From the NCBI RefSeq assembly GCF_019649055.1, contig NW_026570249.1, forward strand, positions 744,001 to 808,000: a DNA stretch of 64,000 bases, read 5' to 3'. This document shows, piece by piece, positions 45,201-56,002 of this stretch. A program made the translations under genes and the position numbers. The notes below the pieces were generated by a model. That model searched no databases and was not told the DNA's origin. It saw nothing but the letters and a program-made list of their open reading frames with translations. This DNA comes from Paramacrobiotus metropolitanus (lineage: Eukaryota > Tardigrada > Eutardigrada > Parachela > Macrobiotidae). Numbering within the stretch: position 1 is the first letter of the stretch; every line of letters starts with the position of its first letter.

Positions 45201-46376
45201 GAGTGTTCATTAAAATCAAATCGAGCATTATTTTGTAGCCGTGCATTTTGCCCGGAGAGAGTGTGTATATCGGATACACATTTTTCCCGTACACCGACTC
45301 TGTGGTTCAAGATGTGCGAGCCACTACAGTACCAAGATTCGGAAGCGCATAGGCTACATTCTATCGCTTTTTAACCATTATGATTCTGCAGCACTTATTT
45401 GTTTATATAAAGCATTAGTCTTTCCCCTTTTCGATTATTGCAGTCCCGTTGTTAAACCCTTTTTTAAAACTCATAGAAATGATCTGGATAAATGTGCCCT
45501 GAAATTCCTGAAAAGATTGCGAATGGGTAGTGCACTTACAGATTACTGTGGCCGGCTTCGCGAGATAAACTGGGACGGTGTTGAATTGCGTCGCATTAAA
45601 ACCTCTTTGTGTGTTGCATATAAACTCGTATTCGGCACGATACCTTTCGGTAACAACTTTTTCATTAGTTATGAGTCAGTTACTGCCGCTAACACTGTTG
45701 CAGGTAACACTCGGAATGCGGATCGGATGTCGCGCCACCCATTCCCGATTCAAGCCGCCAGGACCAATTTTTGTGGAGCGGAAGTGCCAGCCAGCGAAGA
45801 CTCCTTCGCATGGAGAATCGCTAAAATCTGGAATCGTCGTATCGCTCACTGCAAGCGTTCCAAACAGCTCTGGAAGACGTCTCATGGAAGGAGATCGCAT
45901 CTGCTAAAGACCACCTGCCATCGAATAACCTTGACCTTTGATAAAATCGATGAATTGTTTCATTTCTTTCTTTTAAGAGTTTTAAATTGTTGTTCTTCTT
46001 ATTTTATTATGTTGACCTGTCTATAGATCTCGATAAGGAGTGATTCCTTGTATCTGTAGACATTAAGCAATTAAAACCTAACCTAAACCAAAGCGTGAAA
46101 CATTCGGATACCATCCCCATGGTACTGGTCGGGAATAAACGCGACTTATTGGCAAGGAATGTGAAATCTCAGCACGCCAGCGATTTAGCTCGCAGTTACG
46201 GGATCCCTTTTATTGAAACTTCGGCTAAAACGAGAGCGGGCGTTGCTGAGGCCTTCTACACGCTCGTGAAGGAGATACGGAACGCGCCTAAGCGGGATAT
46301 CAAGCGTAAAAAGGGTAAGGAGGCATCCAAGCCACAGAAGCGTGATGGAGGCACTGCGTGCTGCTCGATTGTCTGA
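42213..46376 (+). CDS. Ras-family small GTPase, diverged paralogue
   Basis: Membrane-anchored GTP switch. Exons 42213-42523 and 46094-46376 join (phase 2) to 197 residues. Canonical parts: [10 protein letters not shown] start, GK-T P-loop, DPTI effector loop, [11 protein letters not shown] with Gln61, [22 protein letters not shown], then a Lys/Arg-rich tail and the prenylation box CSIV preceded by a second Cys for palmitoylation. Unusual: Gly13 is Glu (GAGEVGKT), Ser17 is Thr, Glu37 in the effector loop is Gly, Tyr64 is Cys, and switch II is two residues longer than in Ras. These should alter nucleotide cycling and effector choice. The 3.57-kb intron is filled with transposon sequence. The close match to Ras elsewhere and the clean splice junction argue for a functional gene rather than a pseudogene. 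Confidence 0.87.
42524..42693 (-). mobile_element. Inverted LINE fragment at the Ras splice donor
   Basis: From the exon/intron border, GTAATTAGTAATCACCGTTT and about 75 further bases are the reverse complement of LINE bases at about 44285-44362 (the segment encoding [20 protein letters not shown]). The match resumes after a small hairpin (AGATTGTGTTCGC). The Ras donor GTAATT is itself within the matching stretch, so part of the donor may be LINE-derived. Confidence 0.65.
42601..42680. repeat. Small hairpin insertion inside the inverted LINE fragment
   Basis: GTACTGCATATGACGCAAGC..ATTACTTTAATGC is followed by its near-perfect inverse, ending GCGTCAGATGCAGTAC. It splits the LINE match (..GACGGAAAT / AGATTGTGTTC..), so it is an insertion of about 75-80 bp. 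Confidence 0.6.
42894..43376 (+). pseudogene. PIF/Harbinger transposase, N-terminal fragment
   Basis: About 160 residues matching the start of Harbinger-type (HARBI1-like) nucleases: [20 protein letters not shown], a conserved middle ([20 protein letters not shown]) and the [19 protein letters not shown] helix-turn-helix. The frame then runs antisense into the neighbouring Myb-like gene (from about 43380), and the DDE catalytic part is absent. It is therefore a deletion derivative with no active transposase. It lies within the Ras intron, sense to the Ras gene. Confidence 0.7.
43349..43858 (-). CDS. Harbinger Myb/SANT-like accessory protein
   Basis: Second protein of PIF/Harbinger elements, which binds element DNA and helps the transposase into the nucleus. 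Exons 43858-43679 and 43585-43349 join in phase 0 (NETK then [15 protein letters not shown]) to 138 residues without stops. The Myb-like helices are [34 protein letters not shown] and [20 protein letters not shown], followed by an acidic tail. It lies tail to tail with, and slightly overlapping, the truncated transposase, the usual convergent order in such elements. Whether it is still expressed cannot be told. Confidence 0.7.
44232..46060 (+). mobile_element. Non-LTR retrotransposon (LINE), 5'-truncated, with reverse transcriptase
   Basis: Open frame 44232-45089 is a reverse transcriptase: [29 protein letters not shown], motif A with Asp ([10 protein letters not shown]), motif B ([14 protein letters not shown]) and motif C FADD, so the catalytic Asp residues survive. 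After a hairpin insertion (45142-45332) the thumb/connection region continues ([40 protein letters not shown]) to a stop at 46026. No endonuclease domain was found upstream. RT motifs fit the Jockey/CR1/I group; I cannot place the clade. It sits in sense orientation in the Ras intron, ending about 30-60 bp before exon 2. Confidence 0.8.
45142..45332. mobile_element. Foldback element, family 1, copy 2, inside the LINE
   Basis: TACTGTATCGGCTCGCACAT.. at the left and ..ATGTGCGAGCCACTACAGTA at the right are inverted. The right arm read inward (ACTGTAGTGGCTCGC, then AACCACAGAGT and GTGTACGGGAAAA) matches the arm of the copy at 1458-1632. It interrupts the reverse transcriptase frame, so it inserted after the LINE. 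Confidence 0.65.
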
Positions 46377-47034
46377 ATTTTATTTGAGCTGTGAAGTGTG
46401 AACTGGCCTGGGTTTCCTTGGATTTTCATGTTTTTATCATTTACTGCACGGGCCTGAATTGCTCTTTGTATATTGTAAATCTTTTACTATGCGTAAGCAA
46501 TTTTCTGATAAATAGGAATATGTCAGACACGGGTCGTACCAAAAGAAAGCAAGATCATCTTGTGCTGGAAAATACGGAAGTTTTTTTAATTACAAAGTGT
46601 AAAACTCGTATCATTGTATTTGTCGAATATGAAACACGCGTAATGCAGTCGAAAATACAGTAAGTACACAGACATTACAGATACTTTCATGGCATTAATG
46701 TACGCATGCTAAAGCAAAATATGAGTACAGAAATTATAATATTTGTAGTAGTACAGTACAACAAAACGATGAAATCAAACATCCCCGGCATTCTTAGAGT
46801 TGCTACTGCGGGTAAATTTAGACCGTTTTTCCTCCCGATTTTCCGTCACATGATCCCGTATGAGCAACTGGTTGTTCTGAAAATAAAAACCACGGCTCAA
46901 CGATCCAAAACGGCTGGCTTGCCTAGTATACTACGCGTTATTAAAGTAAGCATTATGCACTGTAATTCGTAAAAAGGGAGAGGCATAATGCTGTAGCCTG
47001 TACGTACAACCTAAACAGTAAAGCGCGCTAAACG
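46377..47034. other. 3' flank of Ras and Kazal K2, no gene seen
   Basis: Convergent intergenic DNA. The plus-strand frames (46391-46663 and 46706-46972) show no family features. Confidence 0.45.
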
Positions 47035-47459
47035 TTAAGGTTGTTTTGTGCAGTCTCGAACTTCTTGATCTGCGATTTACTTAGCAATATAAGCATAATA
47101 CTGATGCAGGATTACTCAAAACTTCATAATTACTTTCACATTTGGCTTTGCATGCGTTCGAGTAGGTTTTCCCGTTTTTTCCACAGACTGGAGAGAAGTC
47201 AGCTGTGCAAATACATCCACCGCCGCCTTCTGCACTCTTTGCTGCCTCCAGAGTTCCTAAAATGTGAACGAAATTCCTTATTCCCGTGGCATGCTAATAC
47301 AATTTAATGTCTGGTTTTTAATTTTCTTTGGATATCATCTTTAGCGCTACATTTTATGCATGTTGATTACGCATCTATTAAGTAAAAGAAATCAGATTGT
47401 TTTCCCAACTTACCAAAGCACAGGATCGACAAGACAACCGCCAAAACGACGAACTTCAT
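47035..47459 (-). CDS. Kazal-type serine protease inhibitor K2
   Basis: Exons 47459-47414, 47256-47134 and 47069-47035, both introns phase 1, give 67 residues. Signal peptide FVVLAVVLSILCFG, a short Ala/Gly-rich spacer, then CICTADFSPVCGKNGKTYSN and ACKAKC. Exons 1 and 2 are certain by comparison with K1, K3 and K4. Exon 3 (NQEVRDCTKQP) supplies the sixth Cys but makes the C5-C6 loop about three residues shorter than in the other copies. If the last intron were retained, translation would end SVLCLYC instead, at 47081. Predicted P1 is Ala, which points to an elastase-like rather than trypsin-like target. Confidence 0.78.
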
Positions 47460-49455
47460 GATGCCGGTACAAAGTACTCTGGAAAATTGCAGTCAAATAC
47501 CACAATTATCGAAACGCGAAGAAGATAAAACGGTTTATGCACTTCTACGGTTTTTCGTAAGTTTCCACATAGGTGCTGTGCTGCGTATGGCACGAAAAAA
47601 ATCTGGTGTTTATATGAACTTCATTAGCAAAGTGTTATTATCAGATCATGATCTGGTCCTATTACCGTAATTACACATAGCACTTAACAGGCTTCTGAGA
47701 ATGCGGGTTTTTTCCATGTGTAAGTGTACTATGTATATAGATATACCGGATTTTCGTGATCAAAACAGTTATCTTTAACAAAAACATAATGATATTTGTC
47801 CGCTTGTGCTATCATTGTGAAACAAGAAATAAAAAACAGTTTGGCAGCCACAGAATCGATGGAAAAGCAACAGAACAGTGGAAATTTATATTAATTGACT
47901 TCAGAACTCTAACATCGACAAATACTGTGAAGAGATAAAAAGTCTAGGATTTTTATCAACTACAACGAAAACTCCCATCTTTTCCCATATTTTAACTAGT
48001 CTACTGGTAACCTTTGGATAGAGTAAAAGACGAAAATCTTGTCGCGCCATCAAATCTGCGTGCATGAAACCGGAACATATATACGAATTGTTCTTAAATT
48101 ATACGTACAGTATAATATGCAGATGCTGCAGTAGTCTAGTACGTAGATGCGCCAAAATGGAGAGTGTACAATACGCCTATCCATGTACATTTGTATGTTA
48201 AGTGTACCTTTATTGTTTTTTATTCGGGCAATAGCCAATTAACAGAACAACAACAAGGTAGATACTAATTAAAAATTTCGAATTTTTAAAAATTTTTATT
48301 GTTTAAAGCAATATCGTTTCTATTCCAGCTAACTGAGGTGTTGACCGCTGCGCTGTCTGGTTTTTTGGCAGTGGAAAACTGATTTCCAGGTGGTCGTACA
48401 TGAACTTCCAAACTGCAAGCAGTCTAGGTATACCGGTACGTTGTCGAAATTCGAAGTATAGCTGCTGTGTGTATCTAAAACTGTTTGTATTCTGTGAAGT
48501 AGCAACAGTAAAATTTGGAGGAACTGAAAGCTATGTACCTGCTAGCTGGTTTTCCAGTATTCGAAGTAAAACTCAGTCAAACGTTAAAGCAAATTGTTTT
48601 CGTATACTTGTCACTTGCAGCTCGAGCCGCGGTTGCAGCTTGCCACCCAATCGCCCTAAATGCACTGCATAGTGCACTGCATAGGGTGGAGTGTGGATTG
48701 CTCACCGGGGTCCAAGGCGTTATCCACCGGTGTATATATGATGCTCAAATGCGTTACTGACCGATTCCGCCGGAATGCTTGGAGCCGGGCACTGCAGCAT
48801 TTTTTGCGGGTCATTAAAACCCGCGCCCGGAATATCACTGAGAAGCGCCTGTTGTGCCAGATGTCCTATGTATGTTTCAATACGAACTGCAAATACACTG
48901 CTCGGGATGATCTGGCGGAAGTTTAGTTAAAACTGAGCGTTGCAGTCCCAAATCAATCTATAAATCTTAAAATTTAAATTTAGATGGCTGTTAAGCAATA
49001 ATGAATTGAATTTTATCTCAGTCACTTTGTCAAATATACAAACTTCGCATTGCATGTTACGTCATTATGGCAGCGTTCTTCACATTAACAGAAACGAATC
49101 GAACGTTTGTTTGACATGGATCGATGTACATGGTTTCTCCAAATTCCCATGATACTCGGGCATGTCAAGCAGATATAAGCGTACATTATACGCCGGAATA
49201 TCAGTGATATCTAGAGTAGTTTTGGTGTTAGGATTTAATCTTTTAACGCTAGAGTTTTAATTAAAGGTCAAGTAGAAGCCAATATGTGCGTACAGGCGGC
49301 ACAACCCGTTGTTCGTTGTCACAAAATTGTTGCGCAAACAGTATTATTTAGGCAAATTTCTTGTTCTGCATGTACATTATGAAATCGCGTTATAATTGTT
49401 GCGATCAAGGATTTGTCACTGCAAACTCTACAGCATCGAGCTAAAATTAATCGCC
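47460..49455. other. Intergenic, no recognised gene
   Basis: Upstream of K2 (-) and of GR-like gene C (+). Overlapping open frames at 48400-48926 match no family I know. A short internal repeat (TGCACTGCATAG twice) lies near 48660-48690. Confidence 0.4.
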
Positions 49456-52400
49456 ATGTCTGCAAATGGCTCTACTTACAATGCCGTGTCCAAAATTTTC
49501 GCTTTCCAGGAACTTTTCCTAAAACTGTTTGGCTTTCTGTGGAACAGCAGCACAAAAACTGGAAGGGCTCTTCATTTTGTCCTCGTTGGAGTTTTTCTGC
49601 TAGGTGGATCGTTCAGTGCATTACTGACTAGCTCATCCAGCGCATATGCTTTGACGTTACCGAATTCCAAAAATATTCTTCTACGTGTGCTACCGCATGT
49701 TCCTTATATCTTTATTGCCGTACGTCCTCTGGCTGTATTGTTTATTTGCCATAAATACTCCAGTTTCTGGATTACTTCGAAACAGTCCATAGCCGACATT
49801 CTGACAAATGTTTCCAATCAAAGTAAATTAACAATCAAATTACACCGATTACGATTTGCATCGATTTTACTCGGAATTTGTTCGTTTGTACTGGTTGGAG
49901 CATTTGAAACCGGCGACTGGCTGCACTACTTTGATCAAGATCCGCGGCGCCGTAATTTCCAGTACGATCTGCCGTTGGATCCGCTTCCAGTGCGTTTTCC
50001 AATATGGCAGTACGTAATTCTTTGGACAGTGTGGACAACACTGCTTTTTGCTTTATCACAGCAGATGTACATCGGTTTAATTTTGCATACTACGCTTATT
50101 CAGTATTCGCTTCAAGACATTCGAGACAGTCTGGAGAAGGAAAGCACTCACCTCCATTTTTTATCAAAAACCGGAAAGGCCAAAAGCAGTGATCTTTGTG
50201 AACATGTCTATGAGAATTTAAAGACATTGAAAACGAGATATTTTCAAATTGTAAGGTTCTGTCATAGCATTAACGGAGCCTACGGGACCGTCGTTTTTAT
50301 CATATATGGAATGGATCTATTTACGGTGTGTGGATTTGTAACTGGGATGGTTTCCAATGACGAAACGTATTTTTCGGCCTATGTGACAAACTGTTTCGGT
50401 ATCGTGGTGTTCAGTTTGTATATTTTATTTTTGATACCAATGATTGGCACATACGAAATGGTAAATATGACAGACGCACAGAGTACAGTCTTGAAATTGT
50501 AAATATTTGTTTAAATTTTTTACGGGGAAATCAGTCATATGGATAACAAAATTATGCGCTATAGAAAAATATCATGGATTTTCTGCGCCACGTGGCCCGT
50601 CCGGAGTTAGAGCACGATAAAGAACAGCGAACGATGTAAATTCATGAGTTACGCCAAACAACATACTACGCCACGACACGCCACACTCTTTAAACACGCA
50701 ATATGCTTTTGGTTGGCTGGTGGCTTGGTGCACGCCATATATTTTAAAGAGTATCCTAATTCAGATCTATTTAGCTACGAATGGGATACACCAGAGCCGG
50801 CAAACCAGAAAATACAGACCAAAACCAATATTATATTCTGAAAGCCCGTAGTCGAAAACCCGGCCAGATACTGTAGTATTCATTTCTTTCAAAACCTCTC
50901 CCGCTTGGAACGCCAAAGCGGAAGAGTTTTGACTACCTTCACCAAATGCGGCACCCGATAGGTGAGCTGGTGACCGAGCTACCGGTATTGCCCAGTCTAG
51001 GGGACCCGTTAGGTGAGCGAGTGACCGAGCTACCGATACTGTTAAGTGCACAGATCCCGTCAAGTGAAGGAGTGACGGAACTGCCGGCACTGTCCAGTTC
51101 ACGGAGACCGTTAGGTTAACGGGGGACTAAGCAGGCACTTCTGACCATTGCACAGATTCGTCACTTGAACCAGTGACTGAGCTTCCACTACCCAGATTGA
51201 TCAGGTTAAGGTTCACAGAATCATGAATTCAGTTGTGAGAATTTATGGTGATTTGAGAGAATCATGAACTGATTAAAAAAAATCATACTCGTATAAAATC
51301 AAATCCGTGTTTTCATATAAAATCCGTTTTTTGCGCTAATGCGATGTACCGATTATGCTTCGACCGAAATATGTTATTTCAATAAATATTCATTGAGAAC
51401 TAAATAAAAGTGGCCGTTGACCACAAGAAACGCGGAGGCGAAGCCGAGAATGTTTCTTGTAATCGTAATTATAGAGCAGTGCTCTAACTCCGGACGGGCT
51501 TCGCGTAGTTTCTTTCGGGTAGCAGCTGAAATGGCTAAATAAGCTACGCGATCATTGATTGTTGATTCTCAAACATTTATAAATTACGATAGCATTTAAT
51601 TCTGCTTACGTAAAATAATAGCTCGAAGTATTTGCATCCTTAAATTAATTACAGGGATTGGAGATTAATCTACAGCTGCACACAATGGTGGAGAGCGGCG
51701 ATGCTCTGCCGGAAGTGCAACTTCTAAACCGATTCAAGGTAGAACTTATAGAGATACTATAAATCGCTTTTCACAATAATAAGAACAGTTATCATAATGA
51801 AATACAAAATAAATTCTTAATATGTATAGGAACGAGCAGCGCTGACAAAAATACAACCAGGTGAAGAGTCTGTTTCAGTTCGCGTGGGAAGGACCTATAA
51901 ATAAAAAAATAAAATAAATAAATTGACTATACCTGTCGTTAGTGAAGTAGTGCAATTCCCATCATGAGAGGGCGAATAAATAATTATTATCGCTGTATGC
52001 GGAGGTGCATTTAAAAAAGCGGTTTCAGCCGTTGAGTTGGTAGGGTAATTTTGATTCTGTTTTGTTGTACGCTTTTACGGTAGTGCTCATGCACCTGCAG
52101 GCTACAGCTTGTTCCAGGGTGCTATGTATTAGTTAATGAATGATTTAAATTGGTGATCTAGCAGTGCTTTCAATCACCCTGAAGGGCGGAAAAACATATA
52201 CAGTTTTCCTTTTTCACAGAAAGTTTTACAAGCACTGCTCTCGCGATTTCTCAACCTCGTTCGAGATCATCCAGTTATTTTCTCGGGAGCCGACATGTTC
52301 CACGTGACCCGGAATTTTCTGGCCGGTGTACGTGAAAGGAAAATTGTTCATGAACTGTGTTTACAGTTTGCCTAACGCAGTTTTGTTTCCAGACATTCAC

Positions 52401-52530
52401 CTTTGTGCTATCGTGCGCAATTGTACTCAAAGAGTTTATCCAGCGAACTGATGAAATACTTGTAAGAGAGTATTCCTGTAACACTACCGGGATGAAGTTG
52501 GACGTTAACGTATCCAGGGAATTTGGTTGA
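49456..52530 (+). CDS. Gustatory-receptor-like seven-helix protein C
   Basis: Closest relative of gene B. Exons 49456-50460 (335 codons), 51655-51738 (84 nt), 52220-52327 (108 nt) and 52393-52530 give 444 residues. All introns are phase 0, and exon lengths 1-3 are identical to gene B. Marker blocks: NSKNILLRVLPHVPYIFI, QDPRRRNFQYDLPLDPLPVR, YGMDLFTVCGFVTGM, INLQLHTMVESG, PVIFSGADMFHVTRNFLAG, TFTFVLSCAIVLKEFIQR. The first intron is enlarged to 1.2 kb by insertion of a 0.9-kb element with terminal repeats (50597-51497). The coding frame and splice sites are intact around it. Read-through of exon 1 into the intron would add only about 14 residues, so a truncated six-helix form is conceivable if splicing fails. 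Confidence 0.83.
50597..51497 (-). mobile_element. Non-autonomous element with 21-bp TIRs and 51-bp minisatellite, copy 2 (complete)
   Basis: The left end GCCCGTCCGGAGTTAGAGCA(C) and the right end are perfect 21-bp inverted repeats. Inside, in reverse orientation, are the same flanking modules as the copy at 1650-3115 and about four units of the 51-bp repeat (50950-51130). About 900 bp, without transposase. I could not find a clear target duplication, so the superfamily is undetermined. The 1650-3115 copy lacks these ends. Confidence 0.75.
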
Positions 52531-53629
52531 AGTTGTGAATGATCTACATTAAACAGCGTTCATCTGCAAGCATGAACAGTGAACACATATCAGCAGAAAA
52601 GTTGACCCACGAGACCGGAAGCGAACTGGCTTATATTGACGAAATTTCGGACTGACGGATGATTTAATGACAGCCGGCATGACACGAGTTGGTTTTTTAA
52701 AACACCGTGCCTCCGTACAAACGCACCAATAATTATTAAAATAATAATCAGTGAGCAATATAAACGAGGAAATGCACCGTTTGCGCTGGCGGCGGATTCA
52801 GACCAAGTTTTTTCGTTCCTACAGCACAGCCGTTGATTGCCGATATCTTGTTTTTATCGTTAATTGCAGCAACATTTTGCTTCATTGTTGTAGATTTTGC
52901 AGACAAAACATATTGCAGTGTATACATAATACAACACTGCACACATGGCGTACAGAGTACGTTATAGTAACGTTGTACGTACAGAGTACGTTATAGTAAT
53001 GTGGACAATGGGACATCAGTTCGATGCGTGGAAATATTCTTGCTTCGTTTTGCGTTATATTTTTAATAGCTTATAACGTGGATTCGTTCTTAGCTTTACG
53101 ATCCTGTGTTCTAGACTTCTAGCAGACGGCTGCTGAAAGACGTTAAACAAGCAGTGAAAAACAAAAGTACTTAAATAATTAAACCTTTACAATAATTCTC
53201 TAGTGTATGGTTTACATACAGCGAAATGCTGTACACTGTAAAGTGCAAACTGGTATAAGAAGTATTTACTGTAGTTTAACACGGACGTTTTATTCCAAAC
53301 TACAGTTATAAAATTTTAGTAGAGTTATACAAATTTGCAGTTTATTTGCATTTCATTCCGCTTACTATGTTCCAACGTTTTCGAAATTGTAGCGTGTACT
53401 TGAAATTGTTATGCATAAACTAACTAATCTGTATGTAACAAACGAAATTTGCGGTTTGCACTTTTTTTTCGGTAATAACTAATGGTAAGTAACAGCAACC
53501 CTGATCTGACATCAGCAGTTCTGTGACTTCTGTCGTAGCGAAATCACAGCGGAAATGACAAATTGCCTCCATCGACAGGGAGAATCAGAAGATCCGTATC
53601 AACTGTCATTTTACGTTCCCAATCTCATT
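52531..53629. other. Intergenic, no gene seen
   Basis: 3' flank of GR-like gene C and of the Kazal K3 locus. A direct repeat of about 30 bp (GTACAGAGTACGTTATAGTA twice) lies at 52945-53000. Confidence 0.45.
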
Positions 53630-53861
53630 CTAGCATTTTCCTTGTTTGGCAACAGTTACTTCTATAACCGAAACACATCAAGGTTTATAAAAGACTTCTT
53701 TTTTTGCTACAAATTAAAGAATTAATATGTACAATTTGTATCACAATCATCTTTACTTTTGCAGTTGGCTTCGCAACTGTTTGGATATGTTTTCCCGTCC
53801 TTCCCGCAGACGGAATTCATATTCTGCGTGCAAAAGCATAGTACGGTAGTACCGGTTCGTT
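53630..53861 (-). CDS. Duplicated Kazal cassette K3b (second exon pair, no own signal exon)
   Basis: A copy of Kazal exons 2 and 3 just downstream of K3: 53861-53757 (ERTGTTVLCFCTQNMNSVCG then [15 protein letters not shown]) and 53661-53630 (KVTVAKQGKC stop). Phases (1 in, 1 out) match K3's, so the K3 signal exon could splice to either pair. It cannot continue in frame from K3's own exon 3. The acceptor proposed at 53862 (CCTAAG) is weak. It may be an alternatively spliced cassette, the stranded remains of a gene duplication, or one half of a gene whose signal exon was lost. Confidence 0.55.
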
Positions 53862-54273
53862 CTTAGGCTTATCCTCACATTTTCCTTGTCTGGCGACAAC
53901 GACTTCTGTAGCCAACCACGTTCCGGGTTATAAAAGACCGCCGATTATTTTTTGCAGCCAATCAGAAATATGTAGCGTGTTCTCTTACTTTTGCATTTTG
54001 CTTCGCAGCTATTCGGATATGTCTTGCCGTCTTTCCCGCAGACGGGATTCATAATCTGCGTGCATAAACATACTGGTTCTGTATTTCCTTTTTGCGGTGC
54101 TGCCGAAGCTCCTAGAAGGTGAATATAATATACGGTACATATATATAATAAACTGCATCTCTGAAAACCGGATTACCACAATCAACATAAAAAAGTATAA
54201 GGTTCAATTTTGTTTTCGAAGCTTTACCGTAATAGAGGACACTGAGAAGAACTGCTAACAAGACAGCCTTCAT
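53817..54273 (-). CDS. Kazal-type serine protease inhibitor K3
   Basis: Exons 54273-54228, 54111-53989 and 53905-53817, both introns phase 1, give 85 residues. Signal peptide AVLLAVLLSVLYYG, spacer SAAPQKGNTEP, then [26 protein letters not shown] and KVVVARQGKC for the sixth Cys. The tail EDKPKNEPVLPYYAFARRI runs into the first part of the duplicated cassette K3b in another frame, so the last dozen residues are probably accidental. P1 by position is Gln. Exon 3 resembles K4's (VA.QG.CEDKPK), so K3 and K4 are the closest pair. Confidence 0.85.
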
Positions 54274-56002
54274 GATGTTTTGTTGGGCGAATAATCGGAA
54301 TTAAACTTACTAGAAAAATTTGTGTCGCTAGATGTATGTACCTCTAGTCTCTACCACAAAAATATTGCAACATCTTATTTTAATAGTGTAATTGCCATTT
54401 ACATTGCTTATTCCCGGAGGGTTTGAGGTGTGTTGATTGCCAGCTTTAATTTACTCGCTGTACGAACATTTTTTATCTACAACATCCATCGGTAGCCAAT
54501 AAAAAGCACTGGCAGTAGCAACGATTTTCGAACTTGTGTTTTGTATTTTTTGCGACCATTCAGGTTTCCGTGCAATTAATTAACAATTTGAATTAGCGTA
54601 TAAACATCAGACTGATAAAAGGTGACAGTTTCCAGTACAGTATGTGTTAATCATAGAAGGCCGTCCGCCTTAATTCCAGGAAATACATGAACAGTCGATA
54701 CGAACAGTTACAGCCGCCGCAATCAGGTAAAACAGGATTATACAGTGGCGACCCCGCCGGCTCTGTGACCGTACTCTGTACTTTTCACCAGAAAATTAAT
54801 TATGGTTTTATTAAGTTTTCCCGAACATTAAGCATCCCTATACGATGCTTACCAGTTAGCAAACTTGCTGGTAGGCTTTTGCGAATTAATTTGAAGTGGA
54901 AAAGTCTCACCGTTTCCATTCCGTTTGTGGCACTCGGTAGGGGGCGAAAATTTTGGGTTATTGCAAGTAACGAAGGACTAATTATGGGGCAGATCGAAAA
55001 GATTTGAAAGCCGGGCTCACAATCAGTAGCTTTTTTATGATTTTAAAAATCTGACAATTTTTGCGCTTGATGTCGGTTGGATAAAATCTGTGGTTACAGT
55101 CAGCACCAGTTCTCTTTTTTAGTTCAGTAAAAGATTATCTGGACGCTTGCCGGCGAAGTTTTGAGAGGTTAACGCGTTCACTGCAATGCATATTCAAGTT
55201 TGAATCTGCCTCGGTGCTGGATTAATTAAGTAATTAAATACCGTACTGACAGTTTCTTATAAAAAAATTTGGCGTAATTAAGCATAATTCAGCATATTAA
55301 AAATCTGACATAATTTGGCAATTTTTGGCATAACTAAGACCTGTAAACAGCAGGCAGCGAGAATATTTTGGGGTAGGTAATTATTAGTAATGTATGGAAT
55401 CATTTTCCATATAATATTAGGAATTGTATAATGTCATCGCAGTCAGTCACTTATGATCCTCTTCGTACTTACTCTCTTCGTGGGATTCTGTTCGTTCTCG
55501 TATTTCTGTAAAAGAATCCGTTCGCTTTTTAATGACTACTTCGACGTTACCCTTGCAAGCGTAGGTATGGCGACGGTGTGGCTGATTCAACTGGCAGATT
55601 TATCGTTTTTCCAAATGTCATGTATTTTTAAGAGCCTTCTTTATAACCAGTAGCTCTAATATGACAACAGTAAACTGCAGAAGAAAATAAATTACGCCCA
55701 AATTACGTATAAGGTGGGGAAATTGTGTACTTGTAACTTCAAATTTTCTTTTATTAAATCGCACTGGTTACAAGTTGACGTCGATAAGAATACACAAATA
55801 CCCACGTGTCAATACTGGTCTATGACCTATGTCATGTCGTTAAATATTTCTAGATTGTACAATATTTTAATCCGGTAACAACAATTTCCATCCGCAAACA
55901 AATATGGCGACATATATATTACATATAGAAAAACTAATATTATGGGAAAATACCCAGTGCTGATTCCGCATCGACAACTAAAGTGGCTGAGAAATCACGC
56001 AT
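54274..56002. other. Intergenic between Kazal K3 and K4, no recognised gene
   Basis: Upstream of K3. Open frames at 54687-55007 (+, basic, 106 codons) and 55453-55653 (+, hydrophobic, about 66 codons) have no recognisable motif, paralogue or splice partner, so I do not call them genes. Confidence 0.4.
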
